Below, piece by piece: positions 47,601-62,600 of a DNA stretch of 64,000 nucleotides. The stretch comes from Gymnorhina tibicen (taxonomy: Eukaryota > Chordata > Aves > Passeriformes > Artamidae): assembly GCA_013399875.1 (NCBI GenBank), contig VXAZ01008127.1, positions 975,739 through 1,039,738 of the forward strand, read 5' to 3'. Both the position numbers and the translations under genes were made by a program. The stretch's first letter is position 1. Each line of letters opens with the position of its first letter. The notes beneath the pieces are model-generated. The model was not told the DNA's origin and ran no database searches. It was given only the letters and a program-made list of their open reading frames with translations.

Positions 47601-50600
47601 CCCCAAACAAAACAACTGAGGGGGTCTCCTTATTGATTGATTTCCTTATTTGTTTATTTATTTATTTACTTATGTGTCACTGACTGAGCACCGTGTGCTC
47701 TGCGTGTTCTTTGCAGGGATGTGAGGCAGAGGATCCAGGAAAGGATTGCTCAGGTGTTTGGGATCAGCTCTTCTGCCATGTACCTGACCAAGCCAACGTT
47801 CTTCTCCAGAATGAACAGCACAGGAGCCAAGACAACACACGATGAGTACTGGCACCCACACGTTGACAAGGTGAGGAGGAGGCTGAGATGGGATGCAAAC
47901 ATCTCCTCTTGCTATCATTAGATCACCTGGAAATCATTGTGCCTTAAACAATCCATCAAACAGGTTTGAAAACTGGTGCTTCAGGGGATGAACCTAATGG
48001 GAGATAAGTGAGTTTTAGAAACATAGGCTGTTGCATCCCATTTAATTTTATTTTCTCTAATTTAGTTTTGCTACAATTAATAAATTGTGAGAATGACTAC
48101 TCAGGAATCTCTTTTGTCAGAAGCATTGATTAAAATGACCTGAATTGCTCTTCCAGTCAGGTCTAGCAGGAGCTGTTTCACAGTGGTCAGTTGGTCACTG
48201 TTGTTATTGATCTGAGCCTCGTGATAAAGGCTTAACATTTGTATTTCAGCTGTATGTGAACTGAGGCTGTTTTACTGTATGTGTTTCAGGGGGGATGTGG
48301 TACCTGGTACCCTGGTTTTTGGTGTTCTGGTCCTTTTAGAGGGAAATATTGTGACATCCTTTCAACTGCACAGTCTTATCTGTAGGCTTATAGCTTAATA
48401 CTTTGCATTTCTCAGTGGACTTAAATGATCTGGTATTGAGTTTATTTCTGAATTTCACTGAGTTCAAACGTTCTGTGCAGAACAGCAGAATACAGACAGT
48501 GGAATAATCAAAGGAAAAAAAACCCACAACACAAAAACACCCCCAACAAGCAAAAAAACCCTCCACACCACAATACCCACGTTTCATGCCTTCAGGATTT
48601 ATAAATAAGTCACTCCGGAGTCATGGATTACCATGATGAAACCAAAGAAAATAATCCCAGCAAAATCCAAGTTATTCCTCAGGGCTCGAGTCTGTAAGTG
48701 GGCAGTGTGCCTTGAAGTCTGTGACCTGAGATGCGGAAAAATCAAACAAAATATTCCTTGCCTTAAAGTATTTCCTGCAAAAAGCCAGTCTGAGGGAAGT
48801 ATGATGTCTGTTGTTGGTCACAACGTCGGTGTGAGTTCCCGTGTCCTTGGCACGTGGGCAGAAACACCTTAAATTTAGAAAATGTGGTGGTAGTGATGAC
48901 ACAGCTTATATTGAAAGCAGAAAGTCCTGCAGAGTGGAATCTGCCAGGTTTTGGATGCTTCTGGTTCGAAAAGCTGTGATGTAACCAGTGAGCAGGAGGG
49001 GCTCTAGGCCAGGGATGATTCTGAGGGCCAGATCGCTTTGATTTGTGTTGGTAGGAAGTGGCTGTAGGGAGCAAATGGTGCAGGTGGGATTCACAGAAAT
49101 TCCATCACGTGATGCTCAGTTCCAGGAGACCCTTGGGAAGAAGTCAACTGATGATTCTGGTTGTGTGAAGTGCAGTAAATTCGTTGGTTCCTTATGGTTT
49201 TTCCACAGTTTCAGAGAATCAGATTTCACTGCCACAAGGGTGGGAGAAATTTCAACAGCTGATGCCTATTTTTTCCACTCTTTTATTTCAGCCCAAAAAA
49301 AGCATATTTTAGAATTCCAGACTCTGATTTATTACTGTAATGAGGTTTGTGTCTGCACAAGCACTGCTCGCCAGTATTCTCTTTATTCTTTTCTGCACGT
49401 GTTTTGCATTGGGAAATGAATAAGGTGGTTTGGATAACCTCACAATTAAGTGTTTCCACCTAAATACCTCCTATAATGTACAAGTTATTTTGTCATTTAC
49501 ATGCAAATAGGTTTCCATGAAGAGAATTTGTGGAAGCTGCTTTTCTGTCCTGTCATCCTGAGAGTGCCTGAACATGATGGACAGCAGGCTGAATGTTTTC
49601 CTGTTTTCATCCTTCTCTTTTGTCCATGTTTTATTTATCTTGCAGGCTGTCTGTTCAGGGAGCAGATACATCAATTGATTTGCCTTGGCTTTTTCTAAGC
49701 CATCTCCAGCTTCAAAAAACAAAACAAGCAGAAAAAGTGCTCTCTTGGACTTGGAATGCACAATCTAGACCTTAGTAGTGTCTGTACTGAATAATTGGAC
49801 TGCCTGATTTATGACAGTGGTTGGACTCGGTGATCTTGGAGGTCTTTTACACAACCTAAATACTTCTGAGTCTGTGAAGAGAATTAGCCCAGTTGGGGCA
49901 GTTACCAAACACCTTGTTCATAATCATAAATAGTTTGAGCAGAGACTAAATAGGATGAAGGTGTGCAGCTTCACAGGTTGCCTTCAGTGCAGGCAGCCTG
50001 GTTTGCGTTTCACTTCCTCCAGCAGACTTTTACACTCCCAGACTGCAGTTGAAAGCAAGGGAAAAAAAAAATACATTTCTATTGATCTGAGGTAGGAAGT
50101 GCTTCCCAGAAAAGAGGATTAGTGTTCTTCTGTGGCCTCCAAAGCAAGTGTGAACACTGGGAAGTTGAAGAAAGATCAATAAAACTTGCCAGTTTGTTGG
50201 ATGCTTTTGTGTTGGATCATTATTTATGCTTTCCCCTTGGAACAGAACAGGTCACTTTAGGTATTTCTGCATAATTTAGCAGTGAAGGTTACTCCTAGAA
50301 GCATCAGGATTTTTTCCTTGCCTCTTTCCAGAAGAAAGGTAAAATGAAGCCTTAGCAAAAGGAGTTCACTATATTTTTTGTTTCAGAGTGACATTGTTGT
50401 TAAAAAGACTTCTTGGCTTTTTGTGGCTTCTTGGAACATATGACAACCCCTCTTGCCTTTTTCCTGGTGTTCCTGAGTCTCCTGCAATTATATTTCTCAA
50501 TCTCCCTGAAGATTTTTAACTGCATAATGGAGTAGTACAGATTTATTGTGTCTATCTGAGGCTTTGTTTTTTTTCCCCCTGATATTTATTTGGTTTGTAG

Positions 50601-53600
50601 TTACGTAGGAATGGAAACCCTGAAATCACCCGAATGACTCATTTAATCTTGTTGAATTTATAAGCATCTAAATCAAATAAAGAGAGCGTTGGTTTAAGAT
50701 GTGCAGTTTCATCTTGGATGGAATTTGTTTGGAACCGAGGCTTCCAAATGTCAAATATGTGATTTATAATGGAGTTGCTGTTGCACACTTCACACTGTCA
50801 GCAGTACAGTCTCAACAACTTTCTCTGGTAGAAGCAGTGTGGGACTTGCAGATTTGTGCAGGCCCCTGCCTGGGCAATGATCCTGTCATCCTTCACACAG
50901 TTGTCAGGTTTTGGGTTTGTTTTTCTTGAATTTCTCCTATCAGAGCTATTCCAGCACTTCAGTGCACGTTTTCCCAAAATTGCTTGGGTTTTTTTTTAGC
51001 CTAAACATCTTCATAATCAGTTTATAGCTATTTTTTTCCTTCCTCCCAGTTCTGCGTTCTCCCACCCTGTGGTGGCTTAGCAAAACTGAGAGCCTCCTGG
51101 CTGCTTCTGAGAGTGAGTAATGAATAAGGCCAGGATCAGAAAAGCCATTTTCCCTTGCACACTTCCTTCCCCAAATTAGTTATCTATAGAAATCTGGTGG
51201 TTTTGGTTAGGCTAAAATGGTTTGTAGTCAGCTCCTGGAATTTTAGAATTGGTAAAGCCACCTAGAGGAGGAGGGAGAGTGCACTGAGGGGGCAAAGATT
51301 GCTGCTCCATTGAAGAGTTGATCAAAACAATTCTAATGCATTAAACTTGCAAGTAGGAGTTGAATGAACTTCTTCACTGTGCTCATGCCTTCACTGGCTG
51401 GAGCCTTCCTTAAATCGACTGGAAGTTTTTGTCACCACATCAGTGAAGTGGAAAACAGCTTTGCAAAGCTGATTTGCACGAGAAGGGCTGTGGAATGGCT
51501 GGTTTGAGGTGCTGCACTGGCACTTGCTCATTAATTCCCATTTATTGCCTTGCGTTGCTACCAGGGTTTGGGGAAATACGGGGAGAAGGGGATCACTGCA
51601 ATATTTCTCTCATTTTTGTGATTCAGACCGTGTAGGGCAGCATATCACCAGACTGGCTTTTTTCCTTTAAGCCCTGATGATAACATGAGTATGAATGAAA
51701 ATGTCTTCCTATTCCATCTGCTGTTATGTTCTCTTTGGTCGCTGCCCCTACAGAAAAATGTGTACAACTGCTCTTGAGCCAACATTTAACTGGCACTAAT
51801 GAGTGTAACTTGAAACATAACTGAAAATATTTAGAAAACTTCTAAGTTTGGAAGTAGCACCTACCTCTAACAGTCACCAGGTCAGTCAAAACACTCTGCA
51901 AATGCTGTGTATTTATACAGTGCTGCTGTGCTGCACATTTCACTGTTTGACAGTGTAATGCTGAACTTTTGAGTTGTGATACACAGAGAAATTGGAGAAT
52001 ACAGACATCGATTTCAAGTATTTTTTTAATTGCTGGTGACATGTAGATATGAAAGGAAATCTTTCCAGAATCAGCTAAACTCAGTGTTAAATATTTAGAT
52101 AGCTTCACTCTGAGCATTAGTATATAGTATTTCTTTTCTCCAACTTCAGCGTACATATCGACCAAAAATAATGCTTTAAAAGGAAGGAAAAATCACCTTG
52201 TTATACTTAAAAGTGGGGTGTTTGGTCTGTAGGCTGAGAAGAAGCAGAGACTTCCAAAGTCCAGTTTGAAGGGTTTTAAACAAAACCTGTATGGAAAAGG
52301 GTAGAAGCTCCTCCAATAACATGTGTTTACTTGGAAGTTCTGTTTTACTGTTACCATGAATCTCCCGTGTGGTAGCTGAAAGAACACAAATGAGGTATCC
52401 AGAAACTTTATAACCAAGATTAGATAATGAGTGGAAATCATTAGTCAAGGGCTATTCTTCTGCTTATTAACCTCCTGGTGAAGTTTTATCTTGGAATAGT
52501 ATAAATGCTGTCTTTTTGATGCAGTGCACTTCTGACACTATGTCTTTTTTGCTCTTGGATGATAGAAATGTATAGGAGCCCTTCTCTACTTCTGGGAACT
52601 GTAACATAGAAATGATAAACGTAACATGCTAGTCGTGTAGCGTGTGTGTAAACACAAGAAAATAGACAAATAAATGTATGTAATTTCTGGAAAATAGTGT
52701 TCTCGGTTTTCAAAGAGCCCTTTATTAAATACATGAAAAAGTGAAAGTTGGAAAAACCCACCAGATCTTATCTGCTCGATTCTGCAGAGGTAAGATAAAG
52801 AATTTGGTCATTTTTGGTACTTTTGGCTTTCCCCACAGGTGACTTATGGCTCTTTTGACTACACTTCCCTGCTCTATCTCTCTGACTACTCCGAGGACTT
52901 CGGGGGTGGCCGCTTCGTGTTCATGGATGCAGATTCCAACAAGACAGTGGAGCCCCGAGCAGGTACGAGCCCAGGCTGGCTGCAGGGAGCCGGGCAAGTT
53001 GTGCCATTGACTGCCTGGCTGGGCTGGCAGGGGGTGTGGGGCTGTGTTTTGTGTCAGCAGGAATAACGTGGGGCAGTGTAGCACTCTGTGTTCAGAGGGA
53101 TGACGTAAAAAGAGATTAAAACAGGTTATAAAATATAGCCACAGTTTGCAATATGTGGTGTTAAGGCACAAGAAGTGACTTCCTTGAAAGCTGTAGGGCT
53201 TAGAAGAAGTGGCCAGTTCTGACAGCTTAGCAGGTCAGTGTGCAGCAAGAGCAGAGCTAACTGGGACTGCAGCAAATCCAGATTAAAGCAATTTATTTTA
53301 GACTGGCCTGAAATTCCTTTGCTGCTCAAGGTGGGGCTTATACCCTGTAATGGCTGAGGGAAGTGTGAAGGTGATTGATTGCCACAGCTCTGCTGGCCTG
53401 CTGGAACGTGATGAACCACTCATACTTGGGTATGAGTCCATCCCTGCTTCCAGGAGGTCTGACAGGGATGAACCTTCTGGTGGCTGTCAGTTATAAATAA
53501 ATAAAAAACCTTCAAGGCTGGTTTGAGATTTTTCTAATATGTGGATAATTTGAAACTTGAATTACTCTGGGGCTGCCTGGAGAGGAGCTCAGCCTCAGCT

Positions 53601-56600
53601 CATCTGTCTGGCAGGTGAATGCTGAGCTTCCAGCAGTGTTACGTTTTATAATGCAAGATCAGCCACACTGCTGCAGGAAAAAAGAAAAAAAAAGACATCT
53701 TTATATCCCTGCTGTGTTCTGTCTTTTTTTTCAAGACAGAAAAGATGGAAATTGACTCATTTAAAGAGCCTCAGTAATTGTCTGCTGCCAGGCATTACCC
53801 CAAGCAGAACTGACTTCAGACTATTGCTGCCTGCAAATTGGAATGGGTGTTTTTTGACTTATGGATCATAGTGATCCACTCACCTGCAGTGATGCTGGTT
53901 TAGATAAACTCTGAGATTACCTGCATTCTGGGTTTGCTATTCAAGAATTGTATGTTTGATTATTTTGGCCTTCACGATTGGAAATAAACCCTAAACCAAA
54001 AGCTTCGTCTTTCGCAAAATGCTGCTGCCAGTATTTTGAAAGCTAATACATTAAACTCTTTCGTTTCCAGATGCAATTCTAAGATTACCAGGTCTTTATA
54101 GCCGTAGAAATCACAGCTGAATTCTAGGTATGTGAGGAGAGCTGTCTCCTCAGTGCAGGGGCACTCAGCCTGACTGCAGTGTGCAACGTGCCCCTGACTT
54201 AATTTCCAAAAGTCTGTAACTGTGAAATTGCTTCCATTCAGCCCCATCTATTAATTCTCGGGTTTTCTGCTGCAAGGTCTTTGCTCCTGATGTCGTTTTG
54301 GGGGAAGAAGGGGAAGCTGATGAAATAACAGGACTGGTTTTTTGGCTGTTGCCTTTGCCAGGGGGTTGTATGGGCAGCGTGTGCCACAGGACACAGCTTC
54401 TGAAACAAAACAGTGCCCAGCTCCTAGGGAATAGCACAGATGGGCTTCATGGACACCAGAGAAAATTAATTACACTTTTCTAACACAACTCTGTGTTACC
54501 ACCGTTGTCAGGGGTCCTGTGATTGTGTCACAACCTCTGGTGCAAGATCACCACTGACATCCTGTGAGCAAAGGAGAAAAGCTTTGAAGGTGAAGCACAA
54601 AATGAAGGCATTTGCACTTATTTTTCCTCCTGCTGATACAATGTGTTTTGTGAAGGAATGACCCCAGGCTGTTTTCTGTTGCTGGTACAAGCTGATGTAT
54701 TTTTCATGTTTTTTCTCTCCTTCTGTCTTTTTGGCTTTTGTTTGTTTGTTTTGTTTTACGCTTGTTTTGATCCTTTGTGCTTCTCTTGTCACTCCAACTC
54801 AACTTTTAAAACCACATGTTGATGAGCTCTCATGCTGCTCATTTAGGAGCTCCAGGCTTTTATAGGATGCCTGTCACAATCACTGGTTCAGTTTTCGTGC
54901 TTGACAGCTAATTTACTTTTCTGTATTGCTAATGCCACTGCAGTCCTAAAACCTGGCATTTATTGTTGTGTCACGCTTAGCCTGCGTTTTGGGGACCTGA
55001 TACTGTGTGCCAAAATGAGCAGGTTTCTTTTTCTGTGAGCAGCAATTTGTTCAAGTGTCAGTGGGGAGCAGAAAGGCATTGTTAGTGATGCAGCAGAGCA
55101 GAAAAGCAGTACTTGGAAATACAAGAAAAAGCAATTAAAAATAAAATGTTGTGGGATGTCCTGTGTTTGAAAGTGCTGCCTGGGCAAGTCCCACTGCTTG
55201 GGACACTTTACTGGTGAGGATCAGTGTCAGCCAGGCAGCTGGGGACAGGGAGAGCTGTTCTGCTGGGAGTGGAGCCCAAATTAAAATGCTTATCACTTCC
55301 CTCAGTGTGTATCACTTGCAGATTACCTAAGAAGTCTGTGAGTCCTGACTCTCACATATTTGACTGAAAGACTCTCTAATTTGTAGGATGATCTTTAACA
55401 TCCCCTGGCTTGGTTGTTAGCAAACATTAGCTTTAAGAAGGAATTATAATTTATTAACCTTGAGGCTCTTGAGATTATTTTCTTTGTAAGAGAAATGAAC
55501 AAGTCAGCACCAGTTCAAGTGTACAGACCTTTGGCTAATTCATAACCAAATGTGGCATGAAGGAACACATCTTTCTTGAGCCCTGATGGGTTTCAGAAGT
55601 GAATGTGTGTCTTTTGACTTCAGTCAGGACCTCTGTCTGCCACAAGAAACTCACTGTACCATGAGGAAGAGAATTCTTAGTGCCAAGGGAAATACGACTT
55701 TGAGAAGGAAACGTTTTTTTTTGTGACAAAGAAACGGATCTAAAGTACCGTCTGTCCCTTTTAAATATATATGGAAATTCTGTTTCCAAAATTGTCATAC
55801 TGGGATTTTCTTCCACCCCTTGCACCAGGGTTGGCTCTGTTTGAGTGGCTATAAGAAACAGAGCAACATTTTGAATGAGGTCCTTCAAAACGAAGCCCTT
55901 TCAACATTCACTCTTTCTGCTGGTCTGAGACATGTTTCAGTAATCTGCAAGACATACAGGAGGATTAAGAATAAATGGCAAACATCAAGGCTTTCCTTTT
56001 TCGGTCACAAAATTGGTATATTTTCTGCTGCTGCTAGCCTTGTCAGTGTTTAAAGCTTCATGTTTTAAAATTACATATTTAGAATTTAATAATTTTGCAG
56101 AGTCTTGTGTGAATTTGGGGTGTGGCAGTATTAGGTCACAGACTTCACTCGATCATAAAGCGGGGGTAAAACTGCTGTTGGAATGAAATCTCAGTGCTGG
56201 TTCTGTGCTCCTTATTTGCATGTGCATTTCTTGGCTTGAAGGTCAGCTTTGCTGCACTTACTTTCAGCTTACAAGGGAATTTGTTCTCCATACAAGTCAT
56301 TTATTATACAAAGGTAGAAAGAAAGGTCGCAATCACTTGTGTGTATTTCTGAAAGAAAATAATCTGGGGTGCAAAATGAGTTCTGTACATTGGAGAGTGA
56401 AATGTGACTCTTCTTTTAATATCAGACGTAGCATATTCTCACAGCTCTCAGAAGTGTGTGTTTCTGGAAGTGTAAAATACTCGATTTGAAGGTGTAAGAT
56501 ATTTGGGAACTTCCCCCCACATAGATGGTCTCACCTTCCTCTGTATTCAATCCACATCGTCCAGGTTCAGTCTGGATCACGATAATCTTCTGCCAATCCT

Positions 56601-59600
56601 AGCTTTAGTTTTGCTCCAATCAGTAAAAAACTGGAGCACATCTTGAAGTTAAATCAGTACCAGCTGAAAGCTGAGAATGATTTTTTTACAAATCCCCAGA
56701 AGTAGCTGTCAGTCCTGGCGAGGAACAAATGGAGCCAGCGTTAGCAGCTGCAGTAAGCACCAGCCATGCAAAGGACAGCAATTCTTAACTCATTTGCAAT
56801 ACTCATCACAAATTGTGCCAGGGACAGGTGAGGTGATTGCAAAGAGAAGTGGTAGGAAAAGGAGGCTCTGTTGCAGTTGTGTCAGAAAGACTTTGAAAAT
56901 AGCTTCTTATTTCTCTGTAGAACTTGCTTTTGGTTTTGTTATCTGTGGAAGAATAACTGCCTTGTATTCTAATGGCAGGTTAACAATGACATTAAATAAA
57001 ACACTATTTTAACTGGGCCCATGAAGCAATGGGTGCCTGGGAGTGCAGGTCAGACCTGCATCTAACATGGTGTTTCTGTGAGTGACTCCTGCTAAATTCA
57101 CTGCCTTGTTGAGGCAGCTGGTGCCGAGGGTGGCAGTGGTCACCTCACACTGCCCAGAGCACTGAAAGGATTGAGGGGCGTGGGGGAGGAGGGCAGTTGT
57201 CCTGTGTTAGGGTTGCACAGAGCATCGTGAAGCACTGTCAGCATTGAGAATTGGCCTCCAAGGATTTTCCCCTGCCGTGGAAGACTTGGTTATAAATGAC
57301 CACAGGTAGCATGTCCTGTTTGTGCTGTTCATTGCTGGCTGCAAGGGCTTTATGTAATGCACGTGCAGGCCAATATTTCATGAATTTGAGTTGATACTCA
57401 AGAAAATTTGGTCAAGAAAATATGCAGCAAAGCTGGAGGCAGAAAGCAGAGGAGAATCAGCTTCAAAGAGTTCCTCCATGAAATTCAGGCAATGCAGCAG
57501 ATGAAGTAAAACAAAATACCAAAGTAACTGCAGGCTCAGCTGTGTTAGACTGTGTGGCTCAGTAGTGAGAGTTCATTTCTTGGTTCCTAGGCTGTGTGTG
57601 AATGTCACATGCCACAGATGCTCTGATGGAGCTTCTTTAAGGGCCATTTTTGGAAGAATCGAGCAGCCGAGGTTACCCTTGTGCTTATGCTTCAGTGATG
57701 TACTGAAAGTAAGGACGAATTCCTTCACTATCAGCAGTCCAAAACCCAGAACTTGGGCATCCATGTGATTTGACCAGAGCTCTACTGGCCATGCCATGTT
57801 TGGCAAGGTCGGGAAAAGTCAGATGGATGATCCTGAGGTTGTTTAACGTGACTGAAGTTGCAACACTTTGTTCTTAGTGAGAACTTTTTGTAAGAGTCCA
57901 GTCCTGAGCCCTTGTCCAGCTGCTCTGACAGGGAGAACAGAGCAGACCAGGCAGCACTGGTTGGGTGAGGCTGAGCACAGGAGGGGAGAGCTGGAAGGCA
58001 GAGCAGGGGTGATATGCCAGTCCTCCTCTCAGTTGTAGGGAGAGGAGCTGGACCCAAAAGGCCTTGGGGAGACTCATCATTGATTTGGAGAGAGCAGTTA
58101 AGCAGTTTTCACTTCTAAATACTCCCCAGGGTTGTGGCACCTTCAGACGGAGTGGAAATGCTGTGATTCTGAGCAACCAACCCTGCTGGTAGGAGAGAAG
58201 CAGGCAGGGATTCTGTTGATGCCTAAAAACGCTCATGTACTTTTAGCAGGAAATAAATAAGTTCATTAATTTTCCTTAAAAACTGTAATTTGGAAGTTTT
58301 CCAGGCCCTTCTGAATTTAAAGTAGAAGCAACGACTTTTTTGAGAGTATTGTTAATACTACAAATTACAAGCTGGCTGTGGGAGACTTTGCTATGTGAAT
58401 CAGTGGTTTTATTCATAACAGCAAGTAATTTCTGTCTAGTAACTACATTTGGGATAAGTTTGTAACTAGGCTTTGATACCCATTGCAGGTGGATTTTTGT
58501 TTGGGGGGTTATTTTTAGGCCGTAGGGTTTTTTATTCTTCTGTGCTTAATATATGTAGCAAAATTGCTCAGACAAGCTTGTGCCCTCTCTTCTGGGGTGC
58601 TCTCTTCACCCCAGATCAGGGCACTTGCAGACATTGTCAGTCCACATTCCTTTTGTGGGGTTTGCTTAAAGGACTTGCTTAAATTCTCCCCATTCAACAT
58701 TTTTTAGTAAGTAATTAATTAAGTATATCTGTTAAATAAGTTCTATTGTGGGATTGCAGAAAACATCATTACCAGTTTAATTGCCTAACGATGTGATGGG
58801 TTTTCTTGGACACTCTACTTGAGAATGAATTGGTGATTGGTCCTAAACAGATGACGAGGATGAGAACACAACTGTTGTGCATTTTCCCTGGCAGTGCTTC
58901 TGCCTGGGTGTCATTCAGCAGAGGAGATGCAATTTTTCCTTCTTTCCTGAGTAACTTTTAGAGCTGATAAATGTTAGGCAGACAGTGGAAGCTGTCAGTG
59001 CATGGCAAGATGAAAGATGTTGAATAGATCTGTGGTGCCAGATAAACTGTTCTGCTTCCCTTTAGCCAGCCAGGTGAGTCGCTTCATTTCCTTCTGAGCA
59101 GCAGCTCAGTCTTCCCACTGCCCCCAGCCAGTTGCCACGGACAGTGCATGGTGGTGAGGCCCTTTCCATTCCCCCAGCTTTGCTTTGCATCCCTTCCCTG
59201 GCACTGGCCCCAGGCAGGGGTGGCCCCTGCCCTTCCCTGGTGTCCCCAGGGAGGAGAGCGAGGGCACAGTTACCATTCCCTTACTTGACTGAGTGATGGC
59301 CGAGACAATCCAACACGTAATTTGCTTTTTCTCCTTGAAGTTCTCATGACCCAAGGAGTTTACAAGGAAATTTGGCAGTGAATTAAACTAGAAGAGCCAG
59401 AAGGGTGCTGCCAAGAAAGCAGAAGGGGAAATATCATGGGAAGGATGGGAGCATGAAGGGGCTTAGAGTCCAGTGGCAAAACAGGCAAGCTGCAGATATA
59501 AGTGATTGCCAGAATTGATACTGATGTGGATGGCCTGTTCCATGTGTAATCAGAATAACTGGGCTTGGAAAGGACCTCTGGACATCATCTACTCCAATGC

Positions 59601-62600
59601 CCCCTGTTCAAAAATGAAGCACAGGAGGCTCAGGGGTAGCAAAATAATGTCTGAGACATCCCTGGGAAATGTCTGAGTGTGGCACTCGTTTGTGCCAGTG
59701 ATGTGGCCCTGGTGGGACTGAGTTTGTGCCAGTGACGTGGCCCTGGTGGGACTGAGTTTGTGCCAGTGACGTGGCCCTGGGCACCCCGATGGGACTCAAG
59801 GAGTTGGATGTAATTTAGGACTTGGCCTTGATTTAAGAAGGAGAATTGGACCAGGTAACTTCGCAAGGGCTCTTCCAACCCGTTATGCAACAAATGTATA
59901 ATATTAGAGATATAATAATTATTTAGTATTTTTTCTTGTGAGCATTGTGGTCTGTTAATTTTATTATTGTTCTTAAAGTCATTTCATACATTCCCCACAT
60001 CTTGTCATAATTTAAGCTGGTGTGCCCTACTAATTTTCTTCTTGCCAGAGTAAGAATAACAGAAGATACCTTTTTTTATAATACTTGTAAATCAGAGCAT
60101 GTATTAACTGCAAAGTATTATAATGATGCTTACTAATTAGTGTTCACAGAAACCTTGTTAGAATAGGTCAGTACTACTTCTGTTTTAGAGACAAGGAAAC
60201 AAATGACAGAGTAAGTGGTTTTGTTGAGGTCACAGTTCCATGTCAAGGGTGTTGATGTCACTGAAAACTGTTTCCTTTGTGTTTCCCTCCAGTCTCTATT
60301 GCCTCACAGGACAGAGGTTAGGGAGCAAAGTGAAGGCAGCTTGTTTATGGAAGTGCAGCTGAATTAAACCTGGGAAAGCAAAAGCAGGGAAAAGGAAAGG
60401 CTTGTATTTAATACATTTATTCCTCCAGTGGTTTTTTGTTTGAGTAATTAAATGCTACATAATTGCTGCATAGTGAAATGTCTGTTGCTTTTGCTACTTG
60501 TTAAATATTATTCCTTAAAATAAGCGTTGCTTCATCTAAATTGGGATCACATAAAATTTAGAGCAGTGGATCTTGTGACTGGCACTGGCATGTCTTCTTC
60601 AATAATGATTCCTGTGGATCAGTGCAAAAATGGATTCTCAAAAGGTCAGGAGAGTAAGTGGTTACCTCTAATACAATTAAGATCTTGCTTCCTGTAAGAG
60701 GTTGTTAGGAGTGCCCTGGCCTTGGTCACTGCCAGTGACCATCATCTGGATGAGGATATTGCCATATATCCCTTTGTCAGATGGGATGGGAATTAACATT
60801 CTCTACCCTCTTTTTGAACATCTATACTGATAAAAACAGTGTAATTAGAAAGAGTGTGCTTTTGCTTCAAAACTTTTGCAAAGGAAGTAAGTTTAAAAGA
60901 AATTCTTCCCAAGTGAGGAAAAAGCATCTTTGAAAACTGACTATAGCCTTGTTCAGTTACCCAGAGACCCCAGTGGATGCATATGGAGGCATATATATAT
61001 ATGGAGATATATTTATTAAAGAACTTAAAAGACATTCAGTACAGCCAAAAAAAAAAAATCAATTTAACTGGCTTAAACAACACACTGAACCTTGTCTAGC
61101 TCTGAATTACTTCTAGCCAGAGATCAAACAAAACAGCTAGAGAGTCAGTTTAAGGCAAAGCTTTGGGTGAGCAGGTGAGGGACCAATAATAATGTATTTC
61201 AATGAAGGTGAAATATGGTTGAAAAGGAAAAAAAAAATCCGTGACACAGGGATTTTGTATGGAATCCTTGAGGGCAGCACTGTTCATTGCAACACTGGTA
61301 GGACAGGAGCGTGTTGCCTTCATTTAGCCTTTCATCCAGAGAAGCAGGACACTGGGGTGGGCATGAGCTGTGCATACAAATGGATCTCTCCTTTACACGT
61401 GTGTAACTTTGCCCATTATTGATGTGCAGCCACAGGCACAGAAGGGGATGAAATTGTTACGAAAGACTCTGAACTGCACGAGGATGAGATGTGAGCTGCA
61501 GCTGAACATGAAAGGGACTCAGGGATTAATTAGTGGGTAAACCCAGCCCCATAAAGCCAGTCTGGTTCTGTCCAAATCTCCCCTGTGTGCTGCTTAGGAG
61601 TATGCAAGCAAAGGAACTTCTGGATCTTTGGGATCCCTTTTAGAAGAGAAACCCAGCTACGTGCCTGGTGCCCATTTCTGCAGTGGAGGTGGGGTAAGAG
61701 TTGGAGCAGTTCATGTTGTTCTTGTGCAGACTTTAAGCGGGCATCAGCTTTTAAACAAACTTTAATTTGAACAGTGGGGAAAAAGCCTGGGTAGGAAAAC
61801 CACGTGCTGTGGGGGTGAAGGAGCTGTGCAGGGGAGCATTTCTGGCTGCCTTGGGAGGACTCGAGCAGTCCCACGGAGCCGTGTCATTCAGAGTTGCTGC
61901 TGGACATCAAACTTGAGCATTCTCAGAATAGTTTGATAATGTGGGAGTGCAGAGGGCTCCATTCTGCTGTCTCCCCGAGTGGGATGGCAGTGTACCTCTG
62001 CTGTCTGCATTTCCACCTCACCTGATGCCACTTGAGGCCCCGAGTGTCCCCAGGCAGGGCGGTGATGGTCAGGGCTTGGGCAGGAGCAAGCACAGCAGCG
62101 AGCACTCACATCTATAAAACAACTGCCATGGATGGAGTGGCTCTTTCTAAGGAAAGTGAGCTTGTACATGGCTGATGCACGACTTTGTAACTGCCTGAAT
62201 GGTGAGAGATCAGATCAGGCACAGAAAGCGATAGCAAACACTCGGTACAATGCTGATAAGCTGCCACAGCTGCTTGTAAACCTGCTGTGGTTTTGTCAGT
62301 GAAGACTTTTTGCCACCTTTGTAATGCTTCCTCCTTCTGTGGTCTAAAATTAGAGCCGGGACTAGAAGGGGAGCAGGGAGGAAGTCATTACACTTTGCTG
62401 ACAGTCACTAGAGTTGCGCTTTTTTGTTTTTAATCGAGGCTACTAAGAACTGGCTTCCATGTTCTTGGCTTCCTCCTGCCTTTTAGAAACTACAAGCTAC
62501 AGTGGAATTACATCTCCAGCTTTGTGGCACGAAGGATTAATGTATGTTTTAAACAGTAAAAGGCTGTCAGAGTGCAGCATAAGCTCATAGCAGTTTGTCT

